From assembly GCA_041908065.1 (NCBI GenBank), contig JAYRGC010000013.1, forward strand, positions 1-19,962: a stretch of 19,962 bases of DNA, read 5' to 3'. The notes under the pieces were generated by a model, which was not told the DNA's origin, searched no databases, and saw nothing but the letters and a program-made list of their open reading frames with translations. Shown here piece by piece: positions 7,307 through 14,937 of this stretch (positions are counted from its first letter, which is position 1; each line of letters begins with the position of its first letter). Origin of the DNA: JAYRGC01 sp041908065. GTDB taxonomy: Bacteria; Pseudomonadota; Alphaproteobacteria; UBA9219. The position numbers and the translations under genes were made by a program.

Positions 7307-10300
7307 ATGTTCGGACTTTTGCTCAGGCGTCGCTTTTTGCCCTTGTTTGTCGCCCAGTTTTTGGGGGCGATGAACGACAATCTGTTCAAGAACGCCGTGA
7401 TGGTAATGGTCGCCTATCGCATATTGGCAGACGATCCGGTGCGATCGGGACAAATGAACAACCTCGCCATGGGGCTTTTGATGCTGCCGATGATAGCCCT
7501 TTCCTATCTGTCGGGGCAGATGTCCGATAAATTCGATCGCAGCAAGGTGGCGCAAGGCGTAAAGCTGGCGGAATTTGGGCTGGCGGCGTTAGGCGCAGTC
7601 GCCATCTATTTGGAAAGCCTTCCTATGATGCTGATCGCGTTGTTGGGTTTCGGAACGCATTCCACTTTCTTCGGTCCGGTTAAATACGCCCTATTGCCCC
7701 AGCATTTGCGTCCTAGCGAGTTGGTATCGGGCAACGCGATGGTGGAGGCGGGAACTTTTCTTGCCATTTTAATCGGCACCATAGTCGGCGGTTGGTTCAT
7801 TCTTTCGGACGGCGGGGCAGCGGTGGTGTCTGCGGTCATGTTGGCGGCGGCGGCAGCCGGTTACATGGCGAGCCGTTATATCCCGAAAGCTCCGCCGCCT
7901 TCGCCGGATATGAAGCTGTCTTTCAATCCTCTGAAGGAAACCGCCGCGATGGTGGGGTTCAGCCGAAAGCGAAGCGACGTGTGGCTGTGCATTGTCGGCA
8001 TATCGTGGTTTTGGCTGATAGGCTCGCTATTTCTGGCGCAGTTTCCCAATTTCAACCGCGACGTTTTGCGCTCGGACAACGGAGTGATGACCCTGTTCAT
8101 GGTCGCTTTCGCGATAGGAATCGCCTTCGGTTCGATGCTGTGCGGCGCGATCATTCGCAAACTGCCGCGCCCGGGACCGATCTTGCCCGGGGCGTTGGGG
8201 ATGACCGCAGCCGCCGTGGATCTTTATCTGACCTCTACCGGAGCGGCGTTGCCCGCCCCGGGACAGCTTATGGAAACGGCGGAATTTCTGGCCACTGATT
8301 ACGGCGTCAGGATTTTGCTGGATCTTTTTCTGTTGGCCGCATGCGGCGGAGCGTACATCGTGCCGCTTTATTCTCTGCTGCAAACGCGAGCCGATCCCGA
8401 ACGCATGGCGCGGACAATAGCCTGCAACAACGTGGTGAACTCGATATTCATGGTCGCCGCAGCCCTCATCGGCACGGCGTTGCTGACGGCTGGCTTGTCC
8501 GTGCCGGAGGTTTTCCTCGCCGCCGCGATCATGAATCTGGCCGTGGCGATGTATATCTTCCGCCTTTATCCGTTTTCCCTGTTCGGATTGCTGTTCCGTC
8601 TGGTCTATCGGATGGAAACCAAGGGACTGGAAAACTGCGCTCTGGCGGGCGACAGAGTGCTGATAATATCCAACCACACGTCGTTCATCGACGCGGCGTT
8701 GGTCGCTTCGGTGCTGCCGTGGCGGGTCGCTTTCGCCGTCAACACCTTCATCGCCCGCAGGTGGTGGCTAAAGCCGCTTTTGTGCGCCGTGGATTCGGTG
8801 GCGATGGATCCCTCTAATCCTCTTTCCGCCAAGACGCTCATCGACGCCCTCAAGGGCGGCAAGCGGTGCATGATATTTCCCGAAGGCCGGATAACTGTAA
8901 CCGGAGCATTGATGAAGGTCTACGAAGGCCCGGGCATGATCGCCGACAGATCCGGAGCGATGATTTTGCCGGTGCGGATAGAAGGCGCGCAGTACACGCC
9001 GTTCTCTCGAATGAAGGGCAAGGTCAAGACCCGCCTGTTTCCCAAGATAACCCTGACGTTCTTGCCGCCGCGCCGCTTTGACATTCCCGACGACGCGACG
9101 GGAAGACAACGGCGCAACATCGCCGGAAGCCAGCTTTACGACTTGATGTCGGGAATGATGTTCGACAGCAGCCCGCGCGAGGCCACATTGATGCGTTCTC
9201 TGGTGGCGGCCAGCCTGCTGCACGGCGGAAGCCAAATCGCGGTGGAGGATCAGCAACGGACACCTCTCAGCTATTCGCGCCTTATTTCGTCCAGCCTCGC
9301 ATTGTCCAGATGCATAGGACGCATAGCCGCCGCGAATGAAAAGCGTATAGGGCTGATGCTGCCCAACACGACGGCGGCAGTGACGGCTTTCTTCGCCGTG
9401 CAGGCGTTAGGACGTTCGGCGGCCATGATCAATTACACCGCCTCTCCGGCGCATATACTCAGCGCGTGCCGGTCGGCGCAGATACGCACCGTGATATCCT
9501 CGTGGCAGTTCGTGCAGGCGGCGGGATTGTCGGAAGCGGTAGAGGCCATGCGCTCGAACGGAGCGCGGGTGGAATTCATCGAAGACATGCGCAAGGACAT
9601 GCGGATTTCCGACAAGCTGCTGGCTTTGGCGGCGCGGATATTCCCCGAACTGGCCGTTCCCAAACCTCCGCGCAAGCTGCGCCGTCCCGAAAACGCCGAG
9701 GCGGTGGTGCTGTTCACATCGGGATCCGAGGGGTTGCCCAAAGGCGTGGCACTCAGCCACTCCAACATCGTCTCTAACCGCTATCAACTGGCAAGCCGGA
9801 TAGATTTCGGGCCGCAAGACGTGGTTTTCAACTGCTTGCCCATATTCCACGCCTTCGGGCTTACCGGAGGAACGTTGTTGCCGTTGTTGGCGGGAATACG
9901 GATATTCCTTTACCCCTCCCCGCTGCATTACCGCATAGTGCCGGAGCTCATCTACGACACCAACGCCACCATACTCTTCGGAACCGACACCTTCCTGTCG
10001 GGATACGCCCGCTTCGCGCATCCGTATGATTTTTACTCGCTGCGATACGTCTTCGCCGGAGCCGAAAAGCTCAAGGACGAAACCCGCCGCGCTTGGAGCG
10101 AGCGATTCGGCGTTCGCATCTTCGAAGGATACGGCGCCACCGAAACCTCTCCGGTAATCAGCGTGAACACCTCGATGCACTACCGCGCCGGAACTGTCGG
10201 CAGGGTTTTGCCCGGAATAGAAACAAAAACTGAGAAGGTGGACGGCATAGAAACGGGCGGCAAGCTGCTGGTCAAAGGCGCGAACGTCATGCTGGGGTAT

Positions 10301-10723
10301 CTGAAAGAAGACGCCCCGGGAATAATCCAACCGCCTCCCGACGGCTGGTACGACACCGGAGACATAGTGGACGTGGACGAGGACGGTTTCATCATCATCA
10401 AAGGCCGCACGAAGCGTTTCGCCAAGATCGGCGGCGAGATGGTTTCGCTCGCCGCCGTCGAGGCCGCCGTCGACGCCATGTGGCCGGGCGTGCCGCAAGC
10501 TGTCGTCAGCGTTCCGGATCAACGCAAAGGGGAAGCCATAGTGGTGGTGACGGAAAGCAAGACGGCGGCCGCGGATATGCTGGTCGAACATTTCCGCCGC
10601 CATGGATTGCCCGCGTTGGCTTTGCCGTCATTGGTGATAAGGGTGGAAAAGCTGCCGCTTCTGGGAACCGGCAAAACAGACTATGTCGAGGTTAAAAACA
10701 TCGCCCTGAGAGCCTGTTTATAA
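7307..10723 (+). CDS. Lysophospholipid transporter / acyltransferase / acyl-ACP synthetase fusion (LplT-PlsC-Aas)
   Basis: A 1138-residue, three-part membrane protein predicted to rescue lysophospholipids: flip them inward, activate a fatty acid with ATP, and re-acylate. Residues 1 to ~410 form an MFS transporter like LplT (FLPLFVAQFLGAMNDNLFKN at the start). A PlsC-type acyltransferase follows, with the HX4D motif H457-TSFI-D462 and FPEGR at 524-528. The C-terminal adenylate-forming domain has TSGSEGLPKG (804-813), YGATETSP (942-949), GWYDTGD (1013-1019) and the catalytic lysine of GTGKTDY (K1123). In E. coli lplT and aas are separate genes; the fused form is known in other proteobacteria. 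The start is the ATG at 7307, matching the family's MFGLL opening; upstream in-frame codons only translate repeats. The ribosome site is weak. It is flanked by a repeat patch and convergent hprK, so it is probably monocistronic. Confidence 0.95.
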   Translation: MFGLLLRRRFLPLFVAQFLGAMNDNLFKNAVMVMVAYRILADDPVRSGQMNNLAMGLLMLPMIALSYLSGQMSDKFDRSKVAQGVKLAEFGLAALGAVAIYLESLPMMLIALLGFGTHSTFFGPVKYALLPQHLRPSELVSGNAMVEAGTFLAILIGTIVGGWFILSDGGAAVVSAVMLAAAAAGYMASRYIPKAPPPSPDMKLSFNPLKETAAMVGFSRKRSDVWLCIVGISWFWLIGSLFLAQFPNFNRDVLRSDNGVMTLFMVAFAIGIAFGSMLCGAIIRKLPRPGPILPGALGMTAAAVDLYLTSTGAALPAPGQLMETAEFLATDYGVRILLDLFLLAACGGAYIVPLYSLLQTRADPERMARTIACNNVVNSIFMVAAALIGTALLTAGLSVPEVFLAAAIMNLAVAMYIFRLYPFSLFGLLFRLVYRMETKGLENCALAGDRVLIISNHTSFIDAALVASVLPWRVAFAVNTFIARRWWLKPLLCAVDSVAMDPSNPLSAKTLIDALKGGKRCMIFPEGRITVTGALMKVYEGPGMIADRSGAMILPVRIEGAQYTPFSRMKGKVKTRLFPKITLTFLPPRRFDIPDDATGRQRRNIAGSQLYDLMSGMMFDSSPREATLMRSLVAASLLHGGSQIAVEDQQRTPLSYSRLISSSLALSRCIGRIAAANEKRIGLMLPNTTAAVTAFFAVQALGRSAAMINYTASPAHILSACRSAQIRTVISSWQFVQAAGLSEAVEAMRSNGARVEFIEDMRKDMRISDKLLALAARIFPELAVPKPPRKLRRPENAEAVVLFTSGSEGLPKGVALSHSNIVSNRYQLASRIDFGPQDVVFNCLPIFHAFGLTGGTLLPLLAGIRIFLYPSPLHYRIVPELIYDTNATILFGTDTFLSGYARFAHPYDFYSLRYVFAGAEKLKDETRRAWSERFGVRIFEGYGATETSPVISVNTSMHYRAGTVGRVLPGIETKTEKVDGIETGGKLLVKGANVMLGYLKEDAPGIIQPPPDGWYDTGDIVDVDEDGFIIIKGRTKRFAKIGGEMVSLAAVEAAVDAMWPGVPQAVVSVPDQRKGEAIVVVTESKTAAADMLVEHFRRHGLPALALPSLVIRVEKLPLLGTGKTDYVEVKNIALRACL

Positions 10724-10751
10724 AGCTCGACGCGGCCTTCTAAACAAGCTC
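10710..10751. terminator. Possible bidirectional terminator between the Aas fusion and hprK
   Basis: Arms GAGCCTGTTTA (10710-10720) and TAAACAAGCTC (10741-10751) pair over 11 bp with one mismatch, which becomes a G-U pair in the minus-strand transcript. The left arm overlaps the end of the fusion gene. It lies between converging genes. No clear T-run follows, so the call is tentative. Confidence 0.35.
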
Positions 10752-10770
10752 TTAAGGCATAGAAGTCTGT

Positions 10771-11226
10771 TCACGCATCCGTGTCCATGGCGAAGGCCAA
10801 AGCCATCCTTATCTTGGCCGTGGTTGAGGCGGCAAAGGCGGGCAACTTGATGCGGCGCACTTTCGCTCCGGCTAAATCCACGTTTTCGCCTTTGTCCGGC
10901 ATCCGCTCGATTTTCTCGTCCAAAGCCGCCAGTTCGACGCATAACGCCACCGGAACCGCTTCTAGATAAGGAACGCGCAGGACGCCTATGTGCCGCGCCT
11001 CGATAAAACCGGCGATGGCGGCGGGAGGAGAAGCCAAAACCGCGAGGCCGTTGTTTGCGACGCTGAGAGCCACCTGATCGTCAGCGACCAAAACCGCCCC
11101 TTCGTCCATCAACCTTAACGCCAGATCGGATTTGCCGGAACCGGATTTGCCGGTGATCAAGACCCCTCGCCCGCCCAAGGCGACGCAGGAAGCGTGGATC
11201 AATGTCTGGCGGACGGGGGTTTCCAT
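10771..11226 (-). CDS. hprK: Short HPr kinase/phosphorylase-like protein
   Basis: This 151-residue product corresponds to the C-terminal catalytic domain of HprK, as is usual in alphaproteobacteria, where it lacks the N-terminal domain found in Gram-positives. The family phosphorylates and dephosphorylates HPr-like phosphocarriers in the regulatory PTS. The P-loop GKSGSGKS is at 26-33 and the active-site aspartates VADDQV at 49-50. The region corresponding to the family signature (roughly EVRGxGI) reads E76-ARHIGV, with the usual R-G pair altered. The ATG at 11226 gives the typical opening (METPVRQTLIHASCVALGGRGVLITG). An open frame continues further upstream on this strand, but it runs through the divergent helicase gene and is not credible. 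No PTS or chvG/chvI gene is nearby. The role in this organism is inferred. Confidence 0.85.
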   Translation of the reverse strand: METPVRQTLIHASCVALGGRGVLITGKSGSGKSDLALRLMDEGAVLVADDQVALSVANNGLAVLASPPAAIAGFIEARHIGVLRVPYLEAVPVALCVELAALDEKIERMPDKGENVDLAGAKVRRIKLPAFAASTTAKIRMALAFAMDTDA

Positions 11227-11297
11227 GCGATAAGGTATACCATCGCGGCGGGAAAACGGAAAAGCGGCATATGCGACAGGAACAGGAAATAGCCGGA

Positions 11298-11301
11298 GAG
11301 G
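11298..11301 (+). promoter_or_regulatory. Ribosome binding site choosing the helicase start
   Basis: GAGG (within GGAGAGGAAG) lies 8 bp before the ATG at 11310. In-frame ATGs at 11271 and 11202 lack as good a site, and 11202 would overlap the hprK start. Confidence 0.6.
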
Positions 11302-11309
11302 AAGCGAAC

Positions 11310-13250
11310 ATGGCCGAGGAATTGGAAAAGCCTCAACGCCCTTCGCGCCACGGCTTGGCATGGAGCGCGGAAGAGGAACGCAAGCTCTACGACGCTTTCG
11401 CGGCAGGAAAGAGCTTTGCCGATTGCGCACAAGAACACCAGCGCACCGTTTGGGGAATAAAGGGATGCCTGCAAAAGCTGGGCGTGCTGGACGAGGACGG
11501 CTATCCGGTTTCTCCGCGTCCCGACTTCGCCCCCAGCCAAGCCGCGCAAAAGCGGATCGCGCGGGCGGAAAAGCTCGCGGCGAAAGAAGCAAAAAAAGCC
11601 GCCCGCGCCGCCAAATCGTCGCAAAGGCGAAAGGCCGAGGACGAAGCGGCGAAGGCTCCGGAAATGAGCGAGGCTTTCCTGCGCGCCCTCGACCTTATGG
11701 AAAATACCGACCGCAACGTCTTTATAACCGGACGCGCCGGAACCGGAAAATCCACGCTGCTTTCCCATTTCTGCCGTGTCACCGACAAGCAGCCGGTGGT
11801 GTTGGCTCCAACCGGAGTGGCCGCCCTGAACGTCAGGGGGCAGACCATCCACCGCTTTTTCAATTTCTACGTCGACGTCACTCCGCAAAGGCTAATAAGC
11901 CAAAAGCACAAGAAATTGCGGAACGCCAAGCTATATAAGAGCCTGAGGACGATAATCATCGACGAAATATCAATGGTGCGGGCGGATTTGCTGGATTGCG
12001 TCGATACTTTTATGCGCCTGCACGGCCCCGACGCCGCTATGCCTTTCGGCGGAGCGCAGATGATCTTCGTCGGCGATCTGTTCCAGTTGCCGCCCGTGGT
12101 GGGACAACAAGAAAAGCAGATTTTCTCCTCGCACTACGAAACGCCGTATTTTTTCAGCGCAAAAGTCCTGCAACGCAGCGATTTCGAGATTGTGGAGATG
12201 GACAAGGTATACCGCCAGAAAGACGACAGCTTCGTCGCCATCTTGAATCGCATCCGCGACAATTCAGCCAAAGAATCCGACATCGCCACGATAAACAGCA
12301 GGCTGGAGGCGGTCGAACGCCCTTCTCAGCCGCCGACGTCGGGCAAGAGCGAGTTTTCGATAACCCTTACCACCACCAACGCCGTGGCCGACGCAGCCAA
12401 TTCGTCGCGGCTTGACGCTTTAAAGGGCGAGCTAATGTTCTCCGAAGCGCGGATTTCCGGCGATTTCGGGCGGGAGTATTTCCCCACGCTCGACAATCTG
12501 GCCTATAAAATCGGGGCGCAGATAATGATGTTGAACAACGACAACCAGCAACGCTGGGTCAACGGCAGCATCGGCGTGATAACCGCGATCAAACGCGACG
12601 AGATCCCCGAAGCCGACGAATACGAAGAAGAAAAAGGCGAGGACGAAGAAAGCGAAAACGGAGAATACCTCGAAGTAAGGCTGCAAGATTCCGGCGAAAC
12701 GGTGGAGGTTCGCCCCCATACATGGGAAGTTTTTCGTTTCGGACTGCAAGACGGCGCGGTGGTGTCGGCTCCGGCGGGAACGTTCACCCAATATCCTTTC
12801 CGGCTGGCGTGGGCGATCACTATCCACAAAAGCCAAGGCAAGACCTTCCGCCGCATGACGCTGGACATCGGCAACGGAGCGTTCGCGGCAGGGCAGCTTT
12901 ACGTCGCCCTCAGCCGCTGCGCTTCGCTGGAAGGGTTGACGCTGAAAAAACCCATATCGACGCGCGACATCAGCACCGACCCGAGAATATTCGACTTCTT
13001 CGCCGCGAAATCCAAGGAGCCGGAGAACAACGACGGACTTATCCGCAAAGCGGCGGCGGAAAGGATACCCCTCGCCATAACCTATATGAAATCCGACGGA
13101 GAGATTGTCGACTGCCGGGTCATACCGTTGCGCGTCGGCATTTCTTCTTATCGCGGCGAACAATACGAAAGCCTGCGCGCCTTTTCCGACGAGCATCAGA
13201 AAGAGCTTAATCTCAGAATAGACAGGATCCTGAAGGCGGTGAAAACCTAG
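11310..13250 (+). CDS. Pif1/RecD2-like DNA helicase with N-terminal Myb/SANT-like and C-terminal WYL-like regions
   Basis: A superfamily 1B helicase of 646 residues, predicted to unwind DNA 5'-3' using ATP. The motifs in order are Walker A GRAGTGKST (141-149), motif Ia APTGVAALNVRGQTIH, Walker B IIDEISM (D218, E219), GDLFQLPP (255-262), HKSQG (506-510) and VALSR (532-536). Before the helicase lies a short helical region (WSAEEERKLYDAF..GKSFADCA) resembling a Myb/SANT-like fold, then a Lys/Ala-rich charged linker (~85-115). A very acidic insert lies near 431-460. After the helicase, residues ~586-646 (IPLAITYMKSDGEI ... RAFSDEHQKELNLRIDRIL) resemble a WYL domain, a ligand- or nucleic-acid-sensing module. 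Target and pathway are unknown. It diverges from hprK with an 83-bp gap. Helicase assignment is firm; the flanking domains are tentative. Confidence 0.9.
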   Translation: MAEELEKPQRPSRHGLAWSAEEERKLYDAFAAGKSFADCAQEHQRTVWGIKGCLQKLGVLDEDGYPVSPRPDFAPSQAAQKRIARAEKLAAKEAKKAARAAKSSQRRKAEDEAAKAPEMSEAFLRALDLMENTDRNVFITGRAGTGKSTLLSHFCRVTDKQPVVLAPTGVAALNVRGQTIHRFFNFYVDVTPQRLISQKHKKLRNAKLYKSLRTIIIDEISMVRADLLDCVDTFMRLHGPDAAMPFGGAQMIFVGDLFQLPPVVGQQEKQIFSSHYETPYFFSAKVLQRSDFEIVEMDKVYRQKDDSFVAILNRIRDNSAKESDIATINSRLEAVERPSQPPTSGKSEFSITLTTTNAVADAANSSRLDALKGELMFSEARISGDFGREYFPTLDNLAYKIGAQIMMLNNDNQQRWVNGSIGVITAIKRDEIPEADEYEEEKGEDEESENGEYLEVRLQDSGETVEVRPHTWEVFRFGLQDGAVVSAPAGTFTQYPFRLAWAITIHKSQGKTFRRMTLDIGNGAFAAGQLYVALSRCASLEGLTLKKPISTRDISTDPRIFDFFAAKSKEPENNDGLIRKAAAERIPLAITYMKSDGEIVDCRVIPLRVGISSYRGEQYESLRAFSDEHQKELNLRIDRILKAVKT

Positions 13251-13261
13251 CCGTACGCCGA

Positions 13262-13300
13262 TTTTGGCAAAAGCCAAAAACGCTTTGTTTTGTTTCTTGT
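13262..13300 (+). terminator. Possible terminator of the helicase gene
   Basis: TTTTGGC (13262-13268), AAAA loop, GCCAAAA (13273-13279) forms a 7-bp hairpin. A T-rich stretch (CTTTGTTTTGTTTC) begins a few bases later. The stem is A/T-rich and the T-run is displaced, so this is weak. Confidence 0.35.
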
Positions 13301-13356
13301 TCAAAACCGGCAGGTTACAGGAGCAATTTTTCGGCAAACATAGTCATGCAATGTCC

Positions 13357-13431
13357 ATGGCCAAAGGCTGCGTGTAATTTGCAAAGTTACAGCCAAAGGC
13401 TGTAACAGGGTAGATAACGGCCTTTGGCCAT
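13357..13431. repeat. Nested palindromes, cruciform-like
   Basis: An outer pair, ATGGCCAAAGGC (13357-13368) and GCCTTTGGCCAT (13420-13431), is a perfect 12-bp inverted repeat. Inside lies a second perfect hairpin at 13386-13406: stem GTTACAGCC / GGCTGTAAC, loop AAA. ACGGCCTTTGGCCAT at 13417-13431 is nearly identical to the three copies at 7159-7230, so this is the same dispersed family. It sits between converging genes. Confidence 0.8.
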
Positions 13432-13495
13432 CACCTCACGATGATGATCCTCTTTGGAACAGCAGCAAACTCCTGCCTAGTTTCGAGAAGAATCC

Positions 13496-14431
13496 TCACT
13501 TTCTCCTTGCCGCGGCGGCTTTCGCGCCATGGGGCGGCGGCGGAGAGATTGGAGCGGCCTTCTTGTTGGATGCCGATGGCTGGCGGTTCATCAAAAGGCT
13601 GACGACGCGAATCAGCGCATCGCGCATGTCCTTGCGGGTGACGACCATATCCACCATGCCATGTTCCAAAAGATATTCGGAACGCTGGAACCCGGGCGGC
13701 AAAGTCTCGCGGATCGTGCTTTCGATGACCCGCGCTCCGGCGAAACCGATCTGCGCGCCTTTTTCCGCGATATGCACGTCGCCCACCATGGCGAACGAGG
13801 CGGTGACGCCGCCGGTCGTCGGATCGGTGAAAATCACGATGTAAGGCAGCTTGGCGGCCTTGACTTCCTTGGCCGCGATTATCGTGCGGGGCATCTGCAT
13901 TAGCGACAAAATGCCCTCCTGCATCCGCGCCCCTCCCGAAGCCGGAATCACGACAAGCGGGGCGCGAGAGGCCACGGCGCGGCGGGCGGCGGTCAATATC
14001 CCCTCGCCCACCGCCATGCCCATGGAACCGCCCATGAAGGAAAAATCAAAGGCGGCCATCACCGCCTTGTGTCCCCCCAACATCCCCTCGGCCACCACGA
14101 TGGCGTCCTGTCTGCCGGTGCGCGACTGGGCGTCCTTCATGCGGTCGGCATAGCGTTTCTGGTCGCGGAACTTCAAAGGATCGGCGGGAACCTTCGGAAC
14201 TTCCACCGTCGCGTATTCCCCGCCGTCGAACAACATCTCCAGCCGCTTGCCCACGCCCAAACGCATATGAAAGCCGCAATGGCGGCACACGTTCAGCATG
14301 TCATCCAGCTCGCGCTTGAACAGCATCGCGCCGCAACCCGGGCATTTCTCCCACAGGTTGTCGGGAATTTCCTTTTGATCGCCCACGATAGCGCGTATCT
14401 TGGGACGCACGAAGTTTGAAAGCCAATTCAT
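13496..14431 (-). CDS. accD: Acetyl-CoA carboxylase carboxyltransferase subunit beta
   Basis: AccD, with AccA, transfers the carboxyl group from biotin to acetyl-CoA to make malonyl-CoA, the first step of fatty acid synthesis. The 311-residue protein has the four-cysteine zinc finger (C30, C33, C49, C52: CPGCG and CRHCG). The carboxyltransferase core includes FMGGSMGMAVGEG, the oxyanion-hole segment SGGARMQEG, and DPTTGGVTASFAMVGD. The C-terminal tail (~289-311) is rich in Pro, Ala and Lys and not conserved. The ATG at 14431 gives the usual MNWLSNFVRPKI opening. Its start codon lies 8 bp from that of divergent ybeY, so its promoter must lie within ybeY. In many alphaproteobacteria accD is next to trpA and folC; neither is here. 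Confidence 0.96.
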   Translation of the reverse strand: MNWLSNFVRPKIRAIVGDQKEIPDNLWEKCPGCGAMLFKRELDDMLNVCRHCGFHMRLGVGKRLEMLFDGGEYATVEVPKVPADPLKFRDQKRYADRMKDAQSRTGRQDAIVVAEGMLGGHKAVMAAFDFSFMGGSMGMAVGEGILTAARRAVASRAPLVVIPASGGARMQEGILSLMQMPRTIIAAKEVKAAKLPYIVIFTDPTTGGVTASFAMVGDVHIAEKGAQIGFAGARVIESTIRETLPPGFQRSEYLLEHGMVDMVVTRKDMRDALIRVVSLLMNRQPSASNKKAAPISPPPPHGAKAAAARRK

Positions 14432-14439
14432 GGGGCGGC

Positions 14440-14937
14440 ATGGTAATCACTCTGGACATCCAGCACAAGGGCTGGAAATCGGTGCGCGGATTGCGTAAAC
14501 GGTTGGAAGCGGCGGCGCAAACGGTCTCTGCCGCCTTGCCCGACGGCCTGCAAGCGGCGGCGCAGGCTGCGGAAATAACCGTCCTTTTGACCTCGGACGC
14601 CGAGATACGCCGCCTTAACCGCGAATTTCGCGGCAAGGACAAGCCCACCAACGTACTATCGTTCCCATGGCTGGATTCAAGGCAGTTGAAGCGCGTCAAG
14701 GCCGATTCCCCACCCTTGCACGTCGGAGACATCGCCATTGCGTATCAATATGTTGTGAAAGAAGCCAAGTCAGAACGCAAGATATTGATAAACCACTTGA
14801 CCCATATGCTTATCCATGGCATTCTTCACGTTTTCGGGTATAATCACGAGAGCAGGCGGATGGCCGCCGTAATGGAACGACTGGAAACAGAAATCATGGC
14901 CGATCTAGGCTTGCCCGATCCTTATTCGACGTTATGA
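14440..14937 (+). CDS. ybeY: Endoribonuclease YbeY (rRNA maturation factor)
   Basis: YbeY is a zinc-dependent single-strand endoribonuclease involved in 16S rRNA 3'-end maturation and ribosome quality control. The 165-residue product has the metal-binding motif HGILHVFGYNH (H126, H130, H136) and the conserved FRGKDKPTNVLSFPW segment. The ATG at 14440 is preferred because the opening MVITLDIQHKGW fits the family. A TTG at 14416 would overlap accD. The first start codon is 8 bp from the accD start on the other strand. The stop overlaps the corC start (ATGA), so the two are translated together, as in the common phoH-ybeY-corC-lnt order, although phoH and lnt are not in this window. Confidence 0.95.
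   Translation: MVITLDIQHKGWKSVRGLRKRLEAAAQTVSAALPDGLQAAAQAAEITVLLTSDAEIRRLNREFRGKDKPTNVLSFPWLDSRQLKRVKADSPPLHVGDIAIAYQYVVKEAKSERKILINHLTHMLIHGILHVFGYNHESRRMAAVMERLETEIMADLGLPDPYSTL

Larger units (their letters stand above)
13251..13495. other. Palindrome-rich gap between converging genes
   Basis: No gene is seen in these 245 bp, which lie between the ends of the helicase gene and accD. They hold the hairpins listed separately, and all four short palindromes centre on GCCAAAGGC or GCCTTTGGC or a close variant. The arrangement suits termination of converging transcripts, but no classical T-tract terminator is clear. Confidence 0.6.

Noticed and set aside
11202..11309. Longer helicase start at 11202 or 11271
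   Set aside because: 11202 overlaps the start of hprK, and neither has a ribosome site as good as that of 11310.
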